From Heligmosomoides polygyrus polygyrus (Eukaryota; Nematoda; Chromadorea; Rhabditida; Heligmosomidae), in the NCBI GenBank assembly GCA_947396885.1, contig OX377202.1, forward strand, positions 20,646,001-20,710,000: DNA of 64,000 bases, read 5' to 3'. Shown here piece by piece: positions 1 through 11,157 of this stretch. The position numbers were made by a program, and so were the translations under genes. The number at the start of each line of letters is the position of its first letter. Within the stretch, counting starts at the first letter, position 1. Under the pieces are notes generated by a model that saw only the letters and a program-made list of their open reading frames with translations, made no database searches and was not told the origin of the DNA.

Positions 1-1180
1 TTGTAGATCACGTAGATCCCTTGATTCCCATCCATTCCTAGTTTTTTTTCTGCGAAACCGCTTTGTGTGATAGTTCTACAAGCATTTACAATCTCGAGGC
101 TGGCACCAGCCTGCTGAGTACAGAAAAAATTAATAAAAATACAATTAAAAGCCTTTCCGTGGAATGTTGGCACGTTGACGACCGCATGATTTTCGCGTAC
201 CTGGCGCGTGGGACCAATCGATTTTTGGCAAGGTCGAGAGCAAGACACGTGACATCGTGTCACATGGCCGAGAGGGTGTGACACGGTCGTCGACATGTTA
301 ACGGTAACGTTCGTGAAACGTAGTTCTCCAAAAATTTCGGTTATTAGAATTTTTCTCAAACCATTTAAAATACATCCAGCGGCCGAAAACTTTCTCTCCA
401 TATCGACTGTTTCAGGCGGCGAGCAAAAGTAATTTGGGTGAACCCTAATCGGAGGGGGCACGAAGTGATTCGCGTCTCCAATGAGTTTCTACGAGACCTC
501 CAGGAGCTGTTTCATGGTGCAGAGTTTGATTTGAATTCAGGGGATGTGGTTGTATGGCGCTGGATATGATGTACACAGTTGGTATTTAAGGTTGTCCCTC
601 CCGACTAGGATAGATCCAGTATTTTGGGACAAACAGCGCCAAATGGGGATAGGAATATGTTGCAAGACGGTCAGAGCAGTATTTTAGTGGATTCGTCGAC
701 GTGCTTGCCGGCTCAGCGAAGAACTTTTCTAGCTCTTAATTATTCATTATTTCCAAAAATTGAAGTGCGCCATAGAAAATATGAAAAATAGCATGAGAAC
801 AATAAAATCTTCTTATTGATTTCGATTGTTTCTCAGTACTAATCGAGAAATAGAGGCCTGTAATATTAGTGAAGACTAAGATGAAAAGTGATAAACTTAT
901 TGAGAAAAAATACCGTTAAAAACCGTTGAATTTCTAAAAATTTCCGTGGAGTCGTTAAATTTGTTAAAAGGGCAGCTCTGCTTTCGAAGGGAAAGCCCTA
1001 TCACGAGTGATGGACAAACAGGATGCTGGCTGGGGTGCAACCTGAAGGCCACAACGTCCTTCCGATTGGTGCATCTGGACGACGCCCTGATCTGATTCAT
1101 CTCATGAAATGGCGAATCAGAACCTCGGCTGTGTCATCATACACAGGGCTGGTGGATAGCTGGAAGAGTGAAAAGACAAA
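1..1180. other. No gene seen; unannotated intergenic or intronic DNA
   Basis: Moderately AT-rich sequence with only short open frames that lack splice-site support, recognisable domains or repeats shared with the rest of the window. Nothing here could be assigned. Confidence 0.4.
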
Positions 1181-1182
1181 GG

Positions 1183-1330
1183 ACAGCGTTCATCAATCCC
1201 CTTTTGTGATACGCCACACATTCTACATCTACTTTGTATCGAGGAACTAGGTTAAATCCCAACACAGTCGGTGTCGCGACTGGTTTTGGCTGGCTGACGC
1301 GCCCTCCACCTACCCATGTAGGCCACATTT
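1183..1330 (-). repeat. Degenerate tRNA-derived SINE fragment
   Basis: Resembles the 3' part of the SINE family best seen at 10859-11157, here in reverse orientation: a 'catcaatcccctttt' segment followed by 'cgccacacattctac'. The tRNA-like head cannot be followed. A second short piece of the same kind lies at 1771-1850. Identification rests on these short shared words, so boundaries are approximate. Confidence 0.4.
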
Positions 1331-1770
1331 GCGGCTAGTACCATTTATTTTATCCTTAAAGCGTATCCGGTTTAATTTGAAAGACGTGCACTTTTCTTTC
1401 CATGATGTTAGAGCGGCGACCATTTACTTACACGGCAATTACGAGACTGGGTAATTCTGGCACTGGGCAGGAATGTTGGCGAGCAAAGCGCTTAGGTCCA
1501 AGAGCATCAATTTTATGTGCCTATGTGCATGTAAAAGCACGGTAGGGCAGGAGAGTACAAAGGTGATGACTTCCGTCATCAACGGTATCTTCTTCAATGA
1601 GAAGATAAAGAAAAATTTGAACGAATTTTTTTAAACGGAGATCGTTCTTTAAATTTCCGGTACGTCGTTAAATTTCGTTGGAAATACAATTAGCTGCAGA
1701 CTATTATTTCGAATGAAAAAAATCATTAAAAATATTTTATGTTATAAATTCAACAGGTCAACAAAAATCG

Positions 1771-1850
1771 TGAGCCAAAGGTCGGCGTTAGTCCATCCCC
1801 TTGGGTATGCGCCACGCATTCCACTTGTACGGGCGTGGAGGAAAAATTAG
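1771..1850 (-). repeat. Short SINE 3'-end fragment
   Basis: Contains 'ggcgttagtccatcccctt', 'tgcgccacgcattccactt' and a following 'tacggg', matching the reverse complement of the 3' end of the common SINE. No tRNA-like part remains. Confidence 0.45.
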
Positions 1851-2074
1851 ATGGGCTGATAATATAATGTGCTTCCGGTTGGATGAGAACCGTAATCGGC
1901 TGGATATCTCGAAGTGTCGCAGGAATACCTTGGGGCACATTAATCAATGTTAGAGATTCAGGTAAGCATACCCCAGAGTAACCGAACCAGGGTTAAATAG
2001 AGGACGTGGTGATTGGTCTAATTACGTTCAACAGTGCTTACTCTTAAATCGTAACAATTGTCACTTCAATTATA

Positions 2075-2345
2075 AAAAGGATGAAGGATGACGTTAATCA
2101 ATCCCTTGGGATATGCGCCATGCATTATACTACCCTTCTAAATACGATATGCTGTGGAAATAGTTTGAGCGTGTATGCGAGGCATTTGCGGTGCCTAGCC
2201 GATGGACAAGTCAGTGTTTATCCTTCCTGGATAAATCTGATACTAATTCACCGATATCGGAGTAACTGAACGCTTTGCTGACCTGGGCGGAGCCCGATCT
2301 CTTCCCTGATTGTGCTACCACCCGGACCAAGCGAGAGGACTGTGA
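2075..2345 (-). repeat. Diverged SINE copy
   Basis: In reverse orientation this follows the full length of the SINE at 10859-11157: 'gacgttaatcaatccctt', 'tgcgccatgcattatac', 'gccgatggacaagtcag', 'aattcaccgatatcgg', then 'ctgacctgggcggagcc'. Strong divergence suggests an old insertion. Confidence 0.55.
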
Positions 2346-2770
2346 TGCTCTAATGTGGCAAAGGATGATTGCTCGGCGAATGCGAACAGATGAATATATA
2401 CGAAGCCGAATGGCGTAGCGGCATTCGGAGACGATCTTGCGCGAACTAGAAATCGATTTTTGGATCGATTCACATCCACGGCAGTAGGCTCCTCACCATT
2501 AGGATTGGTGAAATGGTTGCTGGACTAGTCTGCACCACCTGTGCCATCTGTCATCCCGTTTATCATCGAGCTGCTCGAACCGAGACCAGCAACGTCTCCA
2601 TTTACTCCTGTAGCGTGCCAAAGTGATTCAATGGCCTAAAGCTGCTATCTCAGAGAGACATCACAGCCCGTTCTGCAGGCTATGTATCCGAAGTCTCTCC
2701 ACTACGTCGTGTAGAGATTACGGGGAGAATCTCGGAGGAAAGCGTTGCAACCAATTCCTCTCTGCTTGCC

Positions 2771-2805
2771 AGTATTCTATAAGGAAAAATTCCTTATAGA
2801 ATACT
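2771..2805. repeat. Perfect 16-bp hairpin
   Basis: Arms 2771-2786 and 2790-2805 are exact reverse complements with a 3-nt loop (aaa). The arm begins AGTATTCTATAAGG. The DNA around it contains no recognised element. Confidence 0.85.
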
Positions 2806-3029
2806 GAATTTCTTCGTTTCTAGTGGTGTCGGACCTAACGAGCTGCAGCGCACCTACGAGAGGTAAACGGACGTCAAAATGGAAGTGCCATTAGGTGCGC
2901 CATATAAGCCTATAGCCAAGGTAATTCACACAGTCATAGAGCTACATGGACAAGAGAGAAAACCTCCATTAGACCGCCTTGACTCGGCATACGCCATCCA
3001 TTATCGCCCCTTCGTTCGCATGGTCAAAT

Positions 3030-3140
3030 GAAGGAATAGAAAAATTCTGAAGAGCGACTATCATTCTCAATCGCCGGCTCGTACGGAACCCAGGTGTATT
3101 GGTTCGAGTCCCGTCTGGAGATAGAGTTTTGGTCACAATC
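3030..3140 (+). repeat. tRNA-like SINE head (B box only)
   Basis: Carries a good internal promoter B box, GGTTCGAGTCCC at 3101-3112, followed by 'gagttttggtcacaa', which resembles the 'aagttttgaccgcaa' downstream of the tRNA-like cassette at 56463. The A box and cloverleaf are not convincing, so it is read as a decayed tRNA-derived repeat and not a tRNA gene. Confidence 0.4.
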
Positions 3141-3436
3141 CTTCTGAGGGATTCTCTTATAAGCAACCCAAGGATTTCCTCATTTTAGGGCGCAGGCGCA
3201 AGTCAATCGGAGGAGGCGCTTGCGGTCTCATGCGTCGCGGTTCGACTCAGGGCTCGGGTCCCTCCTAAACAATCAGTCCTCCTATCCCTCTGGAGTCTGG
3301 CGAATAGGCATATGACGTGTACTCGATGGTACTAGTCGTTACAGCAGCCCATATACTGGGAAGATTATACGCATCACCAGAGCAACCAGGCCGTATCGAA
3401 CAAACAGGTCATCTAGAAGAGACGTATACGATGAGT

Positions 3437-3545
3437 GCGCTCTGATTGGCTGGCGCGTGTTCGGTCATTGTTGCGCTTGACTGTGACTGGCTGGAGTGTT
3501 CTCGTTTACCCACGTAGGCCACATTAGCGACCTCCTTCTTGCTTG
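3437..3545. repeat. Fragment of CCAATC palindromic MITE family
   Basis: Contains 'ctgattggctggcgcgtgt' and 'tgactggctggagtgttc' then 'taggccacattagcgac'. These words match copies at 40163-40360, 45253-45400, 54525-54725 and elsewhere. Terminal repeats are not preserved here. Confidence 0.5.
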
Positions 3546-3959
3546 AATCGCCCCTGCAATTGCCTAGAAGTAACCAATTACACAGAAATAAAAGCACCAG
3601 TAGGTTTTCCTCACGGGATGTCATCTTCTGAATAGCCTTCTCCTTCTGGTGGATTGAAAAACTGGTTCACCTCCACCTATAGTCAAAGGATCCGCAAGGC
3701 ATACAAAAATAGAAGCATCCGAATCTCCAGGAGTTCAATGAAAAGGCTTGGGACAAGGTGCAGATGAGAAAATCTGCTGAGGATTTTTCAAGGATACCAA
3801 CGTATTGGTCAAGTCATCGAAAATTAGGTGGAACGATCATGGTAAAACCCACTGAACGGCAGATGTAATCTGCTGGATTCCACGGGAATTGCGGAGGTCC
3901 CATAATGAGCGCCTATACCCCGTAGAAAGTTCCAAAAATCAACGGTGATTTAAATATAG

Positions 3960-5140
3960 TTGAACCGTTGGACAAAACCCGGTCACCTGTGAGCGAAATT
4001 CTTATCACCCATCGGTGAACTTCATACGAGAATCGGATGACCGTTTCCTCTTCACCCAAGCTTATTCACAGTTGACCGCTCGAGGTTTCAGAATTATCCG
4101 TGAAAACGTCATTCTTTAAAATCCAACTATGAGCTACCGGACGAACGCCGCTCACCATGTGGAGAACCTTGCTGCTCACCTGTCGGTGAATTTCATACGA
4201 CGAGTAGTTTCACTTCCATTTCCCCCGGAAGTTCAACCGCAGCTGATCGCACAATGTTGTACGAAAAACTCAAACGAGCGCGTCGGTTAGCAGAAAGGTT
4301 CATCTTAGAAACACAGAAAAGGTGGTCACAATTCGGGGAAACTCCTATCACCTATCGCTTTGTATGGAGAACGCAAAGGACCACGTTGGTTGAAACTCCG
4401 TCGTTGAACTACCGGAGGAAAACCGGTCACCAACGGGCGCAATCCTTATCACCTATCGGTGACTTTGTACGGCAAGAAGTTGCCTTGTGCTACACCGTAA
4501 ATTCTACCTCCTGCCCACTAACTTCACCGTTGACTGCCCGCTTGGTTCTTCAGAATTATCCCTAAAAACTTATTTATTCTATAATTTTACATTTTTTAAA
4601 TTTAAAAATCCATTGTTGAGCTACAAGAGAAAGCCGGTCACAAATCGACGAAATTCGTATTATCTATAGCTTTGTATGAAAAACGCAGAGGACCACGTTG
4701 GTTGAAACTCCGTTGGACTACCGGAGGAAAACCGGTCACCAGTGGGCGAAATCCTTGTCACCTATCGATGAACTTTCCCCGCAAGAAGTTGCCGTTCCAC
4801 TGCACCGTAAACTCTACGTCCTGCCTACTAGCTTCACAGTTCACCATCTAAATGGTTCTTTACTTATCCTTGAAAACCTTATTTATAATTCAATTTTAAA
4901 TATATGTATATATTTTAATCCAATGTTGAGCTATCGAAAGAGAAAGTCGGTCACCAATGGGTGAAATCCCTATCACCTCCCATCGATGAAATCCACACAA
5001 GTAATTGCCCTTCCATTTCACCGGAAGTTCACCCGCAGTTGATCGCTATATTGTGTCAAAAACTCTAAGTATCACTTCGCTTGAGACTCCGATGAACTAG
5101 TGGAGGAAAGTCGGTCACTAACGGGTGAAATTTCTATCCC
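3960..5140. repeat. Degenerate tandem satellite, period about 310-370 bp
   Basis: Related units recur. The segment 'ccacgttggttgaaactccg' starts at 4381 and 4693 (312 bp apart), with a diverged third copy near 5070. Each unit holds two sub-repeats of the form 'accggtcaccaacgggcg' followed by 'tcacctatcggtgaa'-like words, itself a partial palindrome. Short open frames in it are by-products of the repeat and show no coding support. Confidence 0.7.
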
Positions 5141-5189
5141 CTCTAGGTCATGTCATAATTATTCGCACTTCCTCGTCGTACATAAGTGG

Positions 5190-5800
5190 CTAAATTTTGG
5201 CAGTTTAGGGAATGAGACGGACATCAGCAGAGCTGAAGAAAAAATCAGCGACGGACACTGGCGCTAACGAGTTTCAGCGAATCGTTCCAAAAATAGAGCA
5301 TTGACCCCGGTGTCCGGATAAAGAGACGACTTTGCAACGACGCCACAGCAGCTCCGGAAGCATCCGGCGACAAGCGAAGACTCCAAACGACTGCGGCAGC
5401 GCGCGTGCCGAAAAAATTCGTTTGTGAAGTGCGAGCGGACGGACAAACGACGACAGCCGTCCCGGCCGCCAAAACAATGACGACGGTGACGATGTCCTCC
5501 GCTGGAAGCTCTGCGGCCGCCGGACATATTGAACTGAACGGCTTTTGTTTTCGAGGTCGTCGTCGTCCGCGTCAGACACCCACCACCAAGCACACTCATT
5601 GGCCGAATTTCGCTAGGAAATAGCAGCTCCAGCTGCTTCCCAAAAACACCTCAGCGCCGGCCCCGGGGCGACACGCAGAAAGATCAACTTTCAATCCGGC
5701 AACAAACAATCGGGCGCACCCGCCGCGTGGTTCACGTAAATAACCACGGCTTCTTCGGCCATTCTCGGACAACAGACGATGAACAGCGAACTCGAGGGCA
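5190..5800. other. GC-rich stretch, possible promoter or 5' exon, unassigned
   Basis: Markedly richer in CpG than the flanks, with overlapping open frames on both strands (for example plus 5405-5623 and minus 5264-5599). None contains a recognised domain and no convincing splice donor could be fixed. A CpG-rich first exon, a diverged repeat, or foreign DNA are all possible. Confidence 0.3.
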
Positions 5801-5944
5801 GCGTTCGTCCGCCACTTGGACTAAAGTGTAGTGTCTATATGTGGGTCATACTACAAGTAGAGGACGATGCTCGGAGTGGCACGATTGATGCAAGTGAGAG
5901 ATGCCCTCCGATTCCGAGCTTCCTCGACGTTCGAAGATCAGAGA

Positions 5945-6160
5945 TGCTGTCGCATAGGCCAAGTCATTGAAAATTAGGTGGGCCGGACACGTGATGCACC
6001 TTCCTTACCCGTACCTACCCTAGCCTACCGTGCTTCGGCTTAATACAAAAAAGTCAGATTCGTGATCAGCACTCCCCAAATAACATCCGCCCGGATGAGG
6101 TTCGGCGAATTTCTTGACGACCTCTGCTCGACCTCTGGAGTCGTGAGAGTAAGATAGTAC
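5945..6160 (+). repeat. LINE 3'-end fragment plus shared tail repeat
   Basis: 'aaaattaggtgggccggaca' translates as KIRWAGH, the C-terminal motif seen in reverse transcriptases of nematode LINEs; similar traces occur at 22138. The following 6060-6160 segment ('cagcactccccaaataac' to 'cgacctctggagtcgtgag') matches 27815-27930 and partly 50755-50790, so it is a dispersed repeat. Confidence 0.45.
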
Positions 6161-6535
6161 CTAGAACGTTAACTGACACGGCCGACAGAGCGTCGACTGC
6201 GCAGTCGACTTCAACAAGTAGCTCTTGAAGTAAACTCAACCTATTTCCAGTTTGCACTAGTAGACGAGCGCAATATACCGCTAGCCAACCCAGCAATCGG
6301 ACCAGTAGATTAGCAATCGATTACTGCAGTAAGAACAATGTCGAACAACTGGAAGGCGCCTGCCTGACTGGCGCATGTGACTAGCGGTCGACGCGAACAT
6401 TTCTCATCCGGCGATACAAGTCGCATCGACTTTTGCCCTGGTGTCAGAGTTGTTCGCATCAACGACAACAGCGTCCCATTCTGCGGACTGGCGGCACATA
6501 AGAGAGTGGTGACCCGGAAATTTTAGGGACCAGTC
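6160..6535. other. No gene seen
   Basis: Short open frames only; no splice signals, repeat family or protein motif recognised. Confidence 0.35.
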
Positions 6536-6599
6536 AGACCTATTTTGACTTGAACAACTAAAACACTGGTCACGTCCAACCTTTCGTGTACCTTTGCGT

Positions 6600-6760
6600 T
6601 GTTGGAAAGGCTTGCGTTTCAGCGCTGTCCTTCCAGGACAAGTCCGGTACCAATTCACCAAGCCCGGAGGGATGGAAGGCTTAGATGGGCTGGTTGGAAA
6701 TCCGAACCAGAAACCTGGAATTGGGTGCACGCGACAATCGGCACCTCCGACACCATTACT
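6600..6760 (-). repeat. SINE 5'-half copy
   Basis: Reverse complement of the tRNA-like half of the common SINE: 'aagtccggtaccaattcacc', 'cggagggatggaaggctt', 'gaaccagaaacctgg', 'gggtgcacgcgacaatcgg'. It ends in the diverged A-box region near 6755. Confidence 0.65.
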
Positions 6761-6947
6761 CGAACCCGGCTCGAGCGAATATAATCGAATAGTCGATATT
6801 TTGCAGATTTTCAAGCATTCGTTCATTCGAACATTAAAGGGGAGCCATATTCGAATATTATCCGAAAATCAAATAATTTCAATCGAACATCGAATAACCT
6901 TCAAATTTTCAAACACAGAATTTGATTCGAACAAATTATTCAACTAC

Positions 6948-7537
6948 CAGCGTCGGTCGCCGGCTCCGCCGGCGCCGACGCTGGAGTGTGCGGGCCACGC
7001 CAGGCTAGCCGGCTTTGCCGGCATCGCATCCGCGGGTCACGCCGGGCTAGCCGGCTCCGCCGGCGTCGGGTATGGCGCGTCACGCTAGGGACGTAGCCAA
7101 ACCTAGCTACGAATGCTTCCTCACCCAGCGTCGGTCGCCGGCTCCGCTGGCGCCGATGCTGGAGTGTGCGGGCCACGCCAGGCTAGCCGGCTTTGCCGGC
7201 ATCGCATCGGCGGGTCACGCCGAGCTAGACGGCTCCGCCGGCGTCGGGTATGGCGGGTCACGCTAGGGACGTAGCCATACCTAGCTACGAATGCTTCCTC
7301 ACCCAGCGTCGGTCGCCGGCTCCGCTGGCGCCGATGCTGGAGTGTGCGGGCCACGCCAGGCTAGCCGGCTTTGCCGGCATCGCATCCGCGGGTCACGCCG
7401 AGCTAGACGGCTCCGCCGGCGTCGGGTATGGCGGGTCACGCTAGGGACGTAGCCATACCTAGCTACGGATGCTTCCTCACCCAGCGTCGCTCGCCGGCTC
7501 CGCCGGCAACCAACGCTGGGTAAGGAAGCATCCGTAG
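6948..7537. repeat. 178-bp GC-rich tandem satellite ending in a hairpin
   Basis: Three near-identical units (starting 6948, 7126 and 7304) repeat every 178 bp; a partial fourth begins at 7482. Units contain internal short palindromes such as 'gccggctccgccggc' and end in a segment 'ctacgaatgcttcctcaccc'. The array stops in a 25-bp inverted repeat: 7463-7487 pairs with 7513-7537 with one G-T-type mismatch. Open frames on both strands recur every 178 bp; since 178 is not a multiple of three they shift frame between units, arguing against coding. Confidence 0.9.
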
Positions 7538-7549
7538 CGTCGAGCACGT

Positions 7550-8100
7550 TGAAACTTACGCCTACTCCAGACTGATTCCTAGCTTCGTACCACTCACTCA
7601 GTATAGCACGCAGAAGAATGTTCTCAGCACACCTTCTTCATCTAGCGTTGAGTTCACAGCTTATTGCAGCTTGTCAAGCCTAAAGAAATGTATGACACTT
7701 CTGTCCAGTCGTCGTGCTTCGAGCCGTTAGGTGTGGCGAATTCCAGAGGTGACTTCATTAGCCACTAATTTTGAGGGAACGTACGGGAAGAATTATTCCG
7801 AGAGCCTAGTGTAGTCGAAAACTGGGGGTGAGACGGGAACTTGGTTTCCGCTGTTGACGAACCACTACAGACAGTGACTTAAGCCTCCCTCCTTTATGAG
7901 ATTTGTGAGATTTTCTGTCTCTGATTTCCCTACCTCCGATGTGTCAGATAGAAATCGTGGTCGGTTCGGTTGGAGAGAAAACCGATAGCACCACTCAAAT
8001 GATCGATAATATCGATCGATATCGATTGCCTGATCAAAACGCCCAATCTACTGCGGAGCGCTCCTGTCGGCCGACATAATCAGGCAACTCCAATCCCGAT
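7550..8100. other. No gene seen; short duplicated word
   Basis: Nothing coding recognised. The word 'gagagaaaaccgatagcac' occurs at about 7973 and again at about 8112, so the end of this stretch belongs to a local duplication. Confidence 0.4.
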
Positions 8101-8109
8101 CGGTTAGAT

Positions 8110-8870
8110 CTGAGAGAAAACCGATAGCACACTGGTTATTTGATTGATAGTGTGAATGCTTCTTACTTAAACCAAAGTGGGGATATGTGTGTTCCTCACT
8201 GTTGTATTTGCTGTTCAACTTCTGCTATCAATCGAATAAAAATCGCTCAGCCGAAATAAATTCGAATGGGAGAATCTTACAGCCCGCAGCTAAGAAGCAA
8301 ACATATAGCGCATTAAAAGATGAGATCGCGCCATGCACTCCAAAAATGCCACCTAATTGATCCACCAAACTGGGGATATGTGTGTTCCTCATTATTTGTT
8401 GTTAAACTTACGCTATCAATAAATATCGCAACGTCTTAGAAGGGGGCCCAAGCGATAAATACGAATCATGAGTGGGCGGGAGAAACTGTTGAATGCGTTC
8501 GACACAACGAACTTGGAATGGGAGAATCTTACTTACAGCCTAGCTAATGAGCAAGCATATGGCGCAATAAAAGACGAGGTCGCACCATGCCTTCGAAAAG
8601 TTCACCGCAGCTTTTAATCGACTGATAGTGTATAAGCCACATAATCCCAAAGTGGAATATGTATGTTCCTCACCATTGTGTTTGTTGTTCAACTTCTGCT
8701 ATCACACGAATAAAAATCCGACAGCTTGGAAGGGTGTAGAAAATAGGAAGTCTATGTGGGTGGGAGAAACTAATGGGCTCAATCCAACCAACTTAGAATG
8801 GGAGAATCTTACTTATAGCCTACAGAATCAGGCGCAAAACGGCCCGGGTGGACAGGGCTCATCGTGTTAA
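8110..8870. repeat. Three copies of an AT-rich palindromic module
   Basis: Sequences built around 'ttgattgatagtgtgaatg' and 'ctatcaatcgaataaaaatc' plus 'gcgccatgcactcc' recur at roughly 8110-8260, 8290-8440 and 8550-8740, each with 'ggatatgtgtgttcctca'-like text between. The same module is the core of the large foldback elements at 32.9, 36.4, 42.6 and 58.8 kb. Confidence 0.7.
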
Positions 8871-8879
8871 GTGGTTGTC

Positions 8880-9885
8880 AGCCGCTTTAAGAAGCACACG
8901 AGTAGATATAAGTGGTACAACTAGCAGTGACGATCAAATAGGCTGGGGCGGGAGGTCCACGATGTAGGAACGCCCAATCCGTCGTTTTGTGCTGTATGAA
9001 AATTCAAAATTATCAGCAGCACTGGTGGGTTCTAGCCCTATGGTGAACCAAGTTAGTTCACTTCTGCTGTGGATAAGCATACATGTGCCCTCCTACCAAG
9101 GGGCATACTCTAACGTGTAGAGCGAGGAGCACTAGAATAGGGCCGCAGATTCTCACCATAACACTGACGTCAACTTAAAAGGCTCTCGAAGAGAAACAAA
9201 GTAAAACGGTGGCAAAGGCAGTAACGAAGAGCGGCAGTATGGATTAACACAGCAGGAGCTGTTCTCAGAAAAGTGAAGGCGGAAGCTCGCACACATCAGA
9301 AGGTTATGCCCGAACACAGAGAAAGTGGCAAGAACAGGAATGAGCAGTGACCTCGGCCATGCACACAGGCGGCAGAGTTGTACCCTGCGGTAACACAACT
9401 GTAGCAGCACCTAACTGCAAGCACCAATTGACCGGTAGCAAGGACAGGAGCCTTCAAGGGGGTGAGTTCGAAGCAGGAGCCACCCAACACGTGCACAGGC
9501 AGAGCCGCGGCGCCAGCCAGTTTCGCAACGCCTCACGTGTCCTCCTCGGCAGCGGCGATTGCTCACCTCCCTGCGCTTCCCTTCGGAGAGAGAAGTCGAG
9601 AACCTGCCTCAAACTTGGGTGATTAAACCATCGAGCCCGCGGAGTTTACGAAGTTTCCCACGGTCACGTTGAGACAAAAAACCCTCCCCTATTATATATG
9701 GTGGGATTCGAATATTAGAATAAACGAAAAATTGGGCTTATTCGATATTCGCTACCTTACACCGATACCTATTTTGAAGACAAAGCTTTTTTCTAAGCAT
9801 CAGTGAACATTTTTAATATTTTATTATATTTTTAATTTTTTTTTTGGATTTTTCAATTTTTTGCTTAAGCGGCTAGTGTGGGAGA
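8880..9885. other. No gene seen
   Basis: Overlapping open frames on both strands around 9153-9622 have no domain, splice or start context. AT-rich tracts follow from about 9680. Confidence 0.35.
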
Positions 9886-9891
9886 AAGACG

Positions 9892-10026
9892 CTGTTTGAA
9901 GGATGTTGCGCTTGCGCCGCAGCCGGTGTAGTGGGCTAGTGAATCTTCCTCGGGAAGCAGGAGGTGCGGGTTCAAGTCCCGCGCGGTGCAAAGGTTTTGA
10001 ACGCAATTAAACACCCTTCAAACAGT
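9892..10026 (+). repeat. tRNA-like cassette with inverted-repeat ends
   Basis: Ends are an exact inverted repeat, CTGTTTGAAGG and CCTTCAAACAG. Inside, 9914-9989 (76 nt) can form a 7-bp acceptor stem (GCGCCGC with GCGGTGC), an exact T arm (GCGGG, loop TTCAAGT, CCCGC) directly joined to the acceptor, and a weak D arm; no proper 5+7 anticodon arm is visible. B box is GGGTTCAAGTCCC. Downstream text 'gttttgaacgcaatt' resembles the cassette at 56463. It is best called a tRNA-derived mobile repeat or pseudogene. Confidence 0.6.
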
Positions 10027-10029
10027 TCC

Positions 10030-10855
10030 TGAAAATGGATATTTGTAGATAGTTGCAAATTAATTCCACAAGGAAGTCTTCTAAAGAGAATATCACTGGT
10101 GGCCCTAAAATGTTAGGTGAGGGTAGGTGAGAAGAACAGCGTTCTGAAGAAGAGCGAGAGAGCTGCGTGAAACTACATAGAATAACAAAACGCTGAGAGC
10201 CTCAATTTGATAAAGTACGGCCTTTTCGTTTTCTTCAAAGGCCGAAAAGCCGAAGATGGATGGCTGGATTCTCAAAACACCTTTTTGCTTTACGTAAATA
10301 AATCAAAAATTCATGTATTCCAGGTCCGACTAATGCCGAGTCTTGTCGGTATGACGCTCTAAGACTTTTTAAAAAACGTGAAGATAAGTCGAATAAAGCA
10401 TGCCTATAGAACCTGGCCTACATCTTCCAACAAACAGGTTTCGGACCTCTGAAGATACATGTTTACAAAATGTTAGACAAAACAAGAAACGCCTCGGACT
10501 CAACTGTACTCACAAATGATCACTTAAAGTTGAGCTCTTCCTTAAACAGACTCGGCACTCCTAAAATGAAGTTTGATAGATCTCAACCCAAGAACAGGTT
10601 ACAAACACTTCTAAATGAATCCTGATGCAATCCTAGTTTGGGGGAATAACCCCCATTGGAGCAATTGTTATAGGGCACTACAGACCTCCCTCTGACATGT
10701 CCTCTTTGATCGTTACTTAATCGGAGTTTCGGCTCCGTAATCTACTGTACTTCCTTGGGGTCTACCACGTGGTCTCTTTGCAGTATCATCTGTCACCGTT
10801 CCCACACTTGGAGGGAGACCAGAGTCTCAGCGGCATTTCACGGCGCTATCACAGT
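10030..10855. other. No gene seen
   Basis: AT-rich intergenic or intronic sequence with stops in every frame; no repeat shared with the rest of the window was noticed. Confidence 0.35.
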
Positions 10856-10858
10856 TGA

Positions 10859-11157
10859 GGGCGCGTGTAGCGCAGTCGGAGGAGGCGCGACTGTCGCGTG
10901 CACCCGATACCAGGTTCCTGGTTCGGATTTCCCGCCCAGGCCAACCAAGCCTTCCATCCCTCCGGGATCGGTGAATTGGTACCAGACTTGTCTGGGAAGG
11001 ATAAAGGGCTGACTTGTTCATCGGCTGGCCACCGCAAGTCATTGTATGGCCAAATACGCATTCATGTCGCCTCCACGACATCCCGTAGAAGTAGAATGCG
11101 CTTGCGCATCCCAGAAGGGATTGAGTAACGCCGTCCTTTATCCTTTTATCCTTATCA
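10859..11157 (+). repeat. Full-length tRNA-derived SINE
   Basis: About 300 bp. The head has an A-box-like TAGCGCAGTCGG and a B-box-like GGTTCGGATTTCC, the split promoter of RNA polymerase III. The body includes 'ttggtaccagacttgtctgg' and 'catcggctggccaccgcaag', and the tail ends 'cgccgtcctttatcc' with a short repeated pyrimidine-rich run. Copies on both strands occur at 30.35, 30.64, 33.93, 38.99, 39.29, 44.65 and 51.4 kb, showing a dispersed family that presumably depends on LINE enzymes to move. Confidence 0.85.

Noticed and set aside
7072..7444. Repeated small proteins encoded in the satellite
   Set aside because: Open frames on both strands repeat every 178 bp only because the DNA does; the period is not a multiple of three.
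9914..9989. Functional tRNA gene
   Set aside because: Acceptor and T arms pair perfectly, but the D arm is shifted and no normal anticodon arm forms; it is called a tRNA-like repeat instead.
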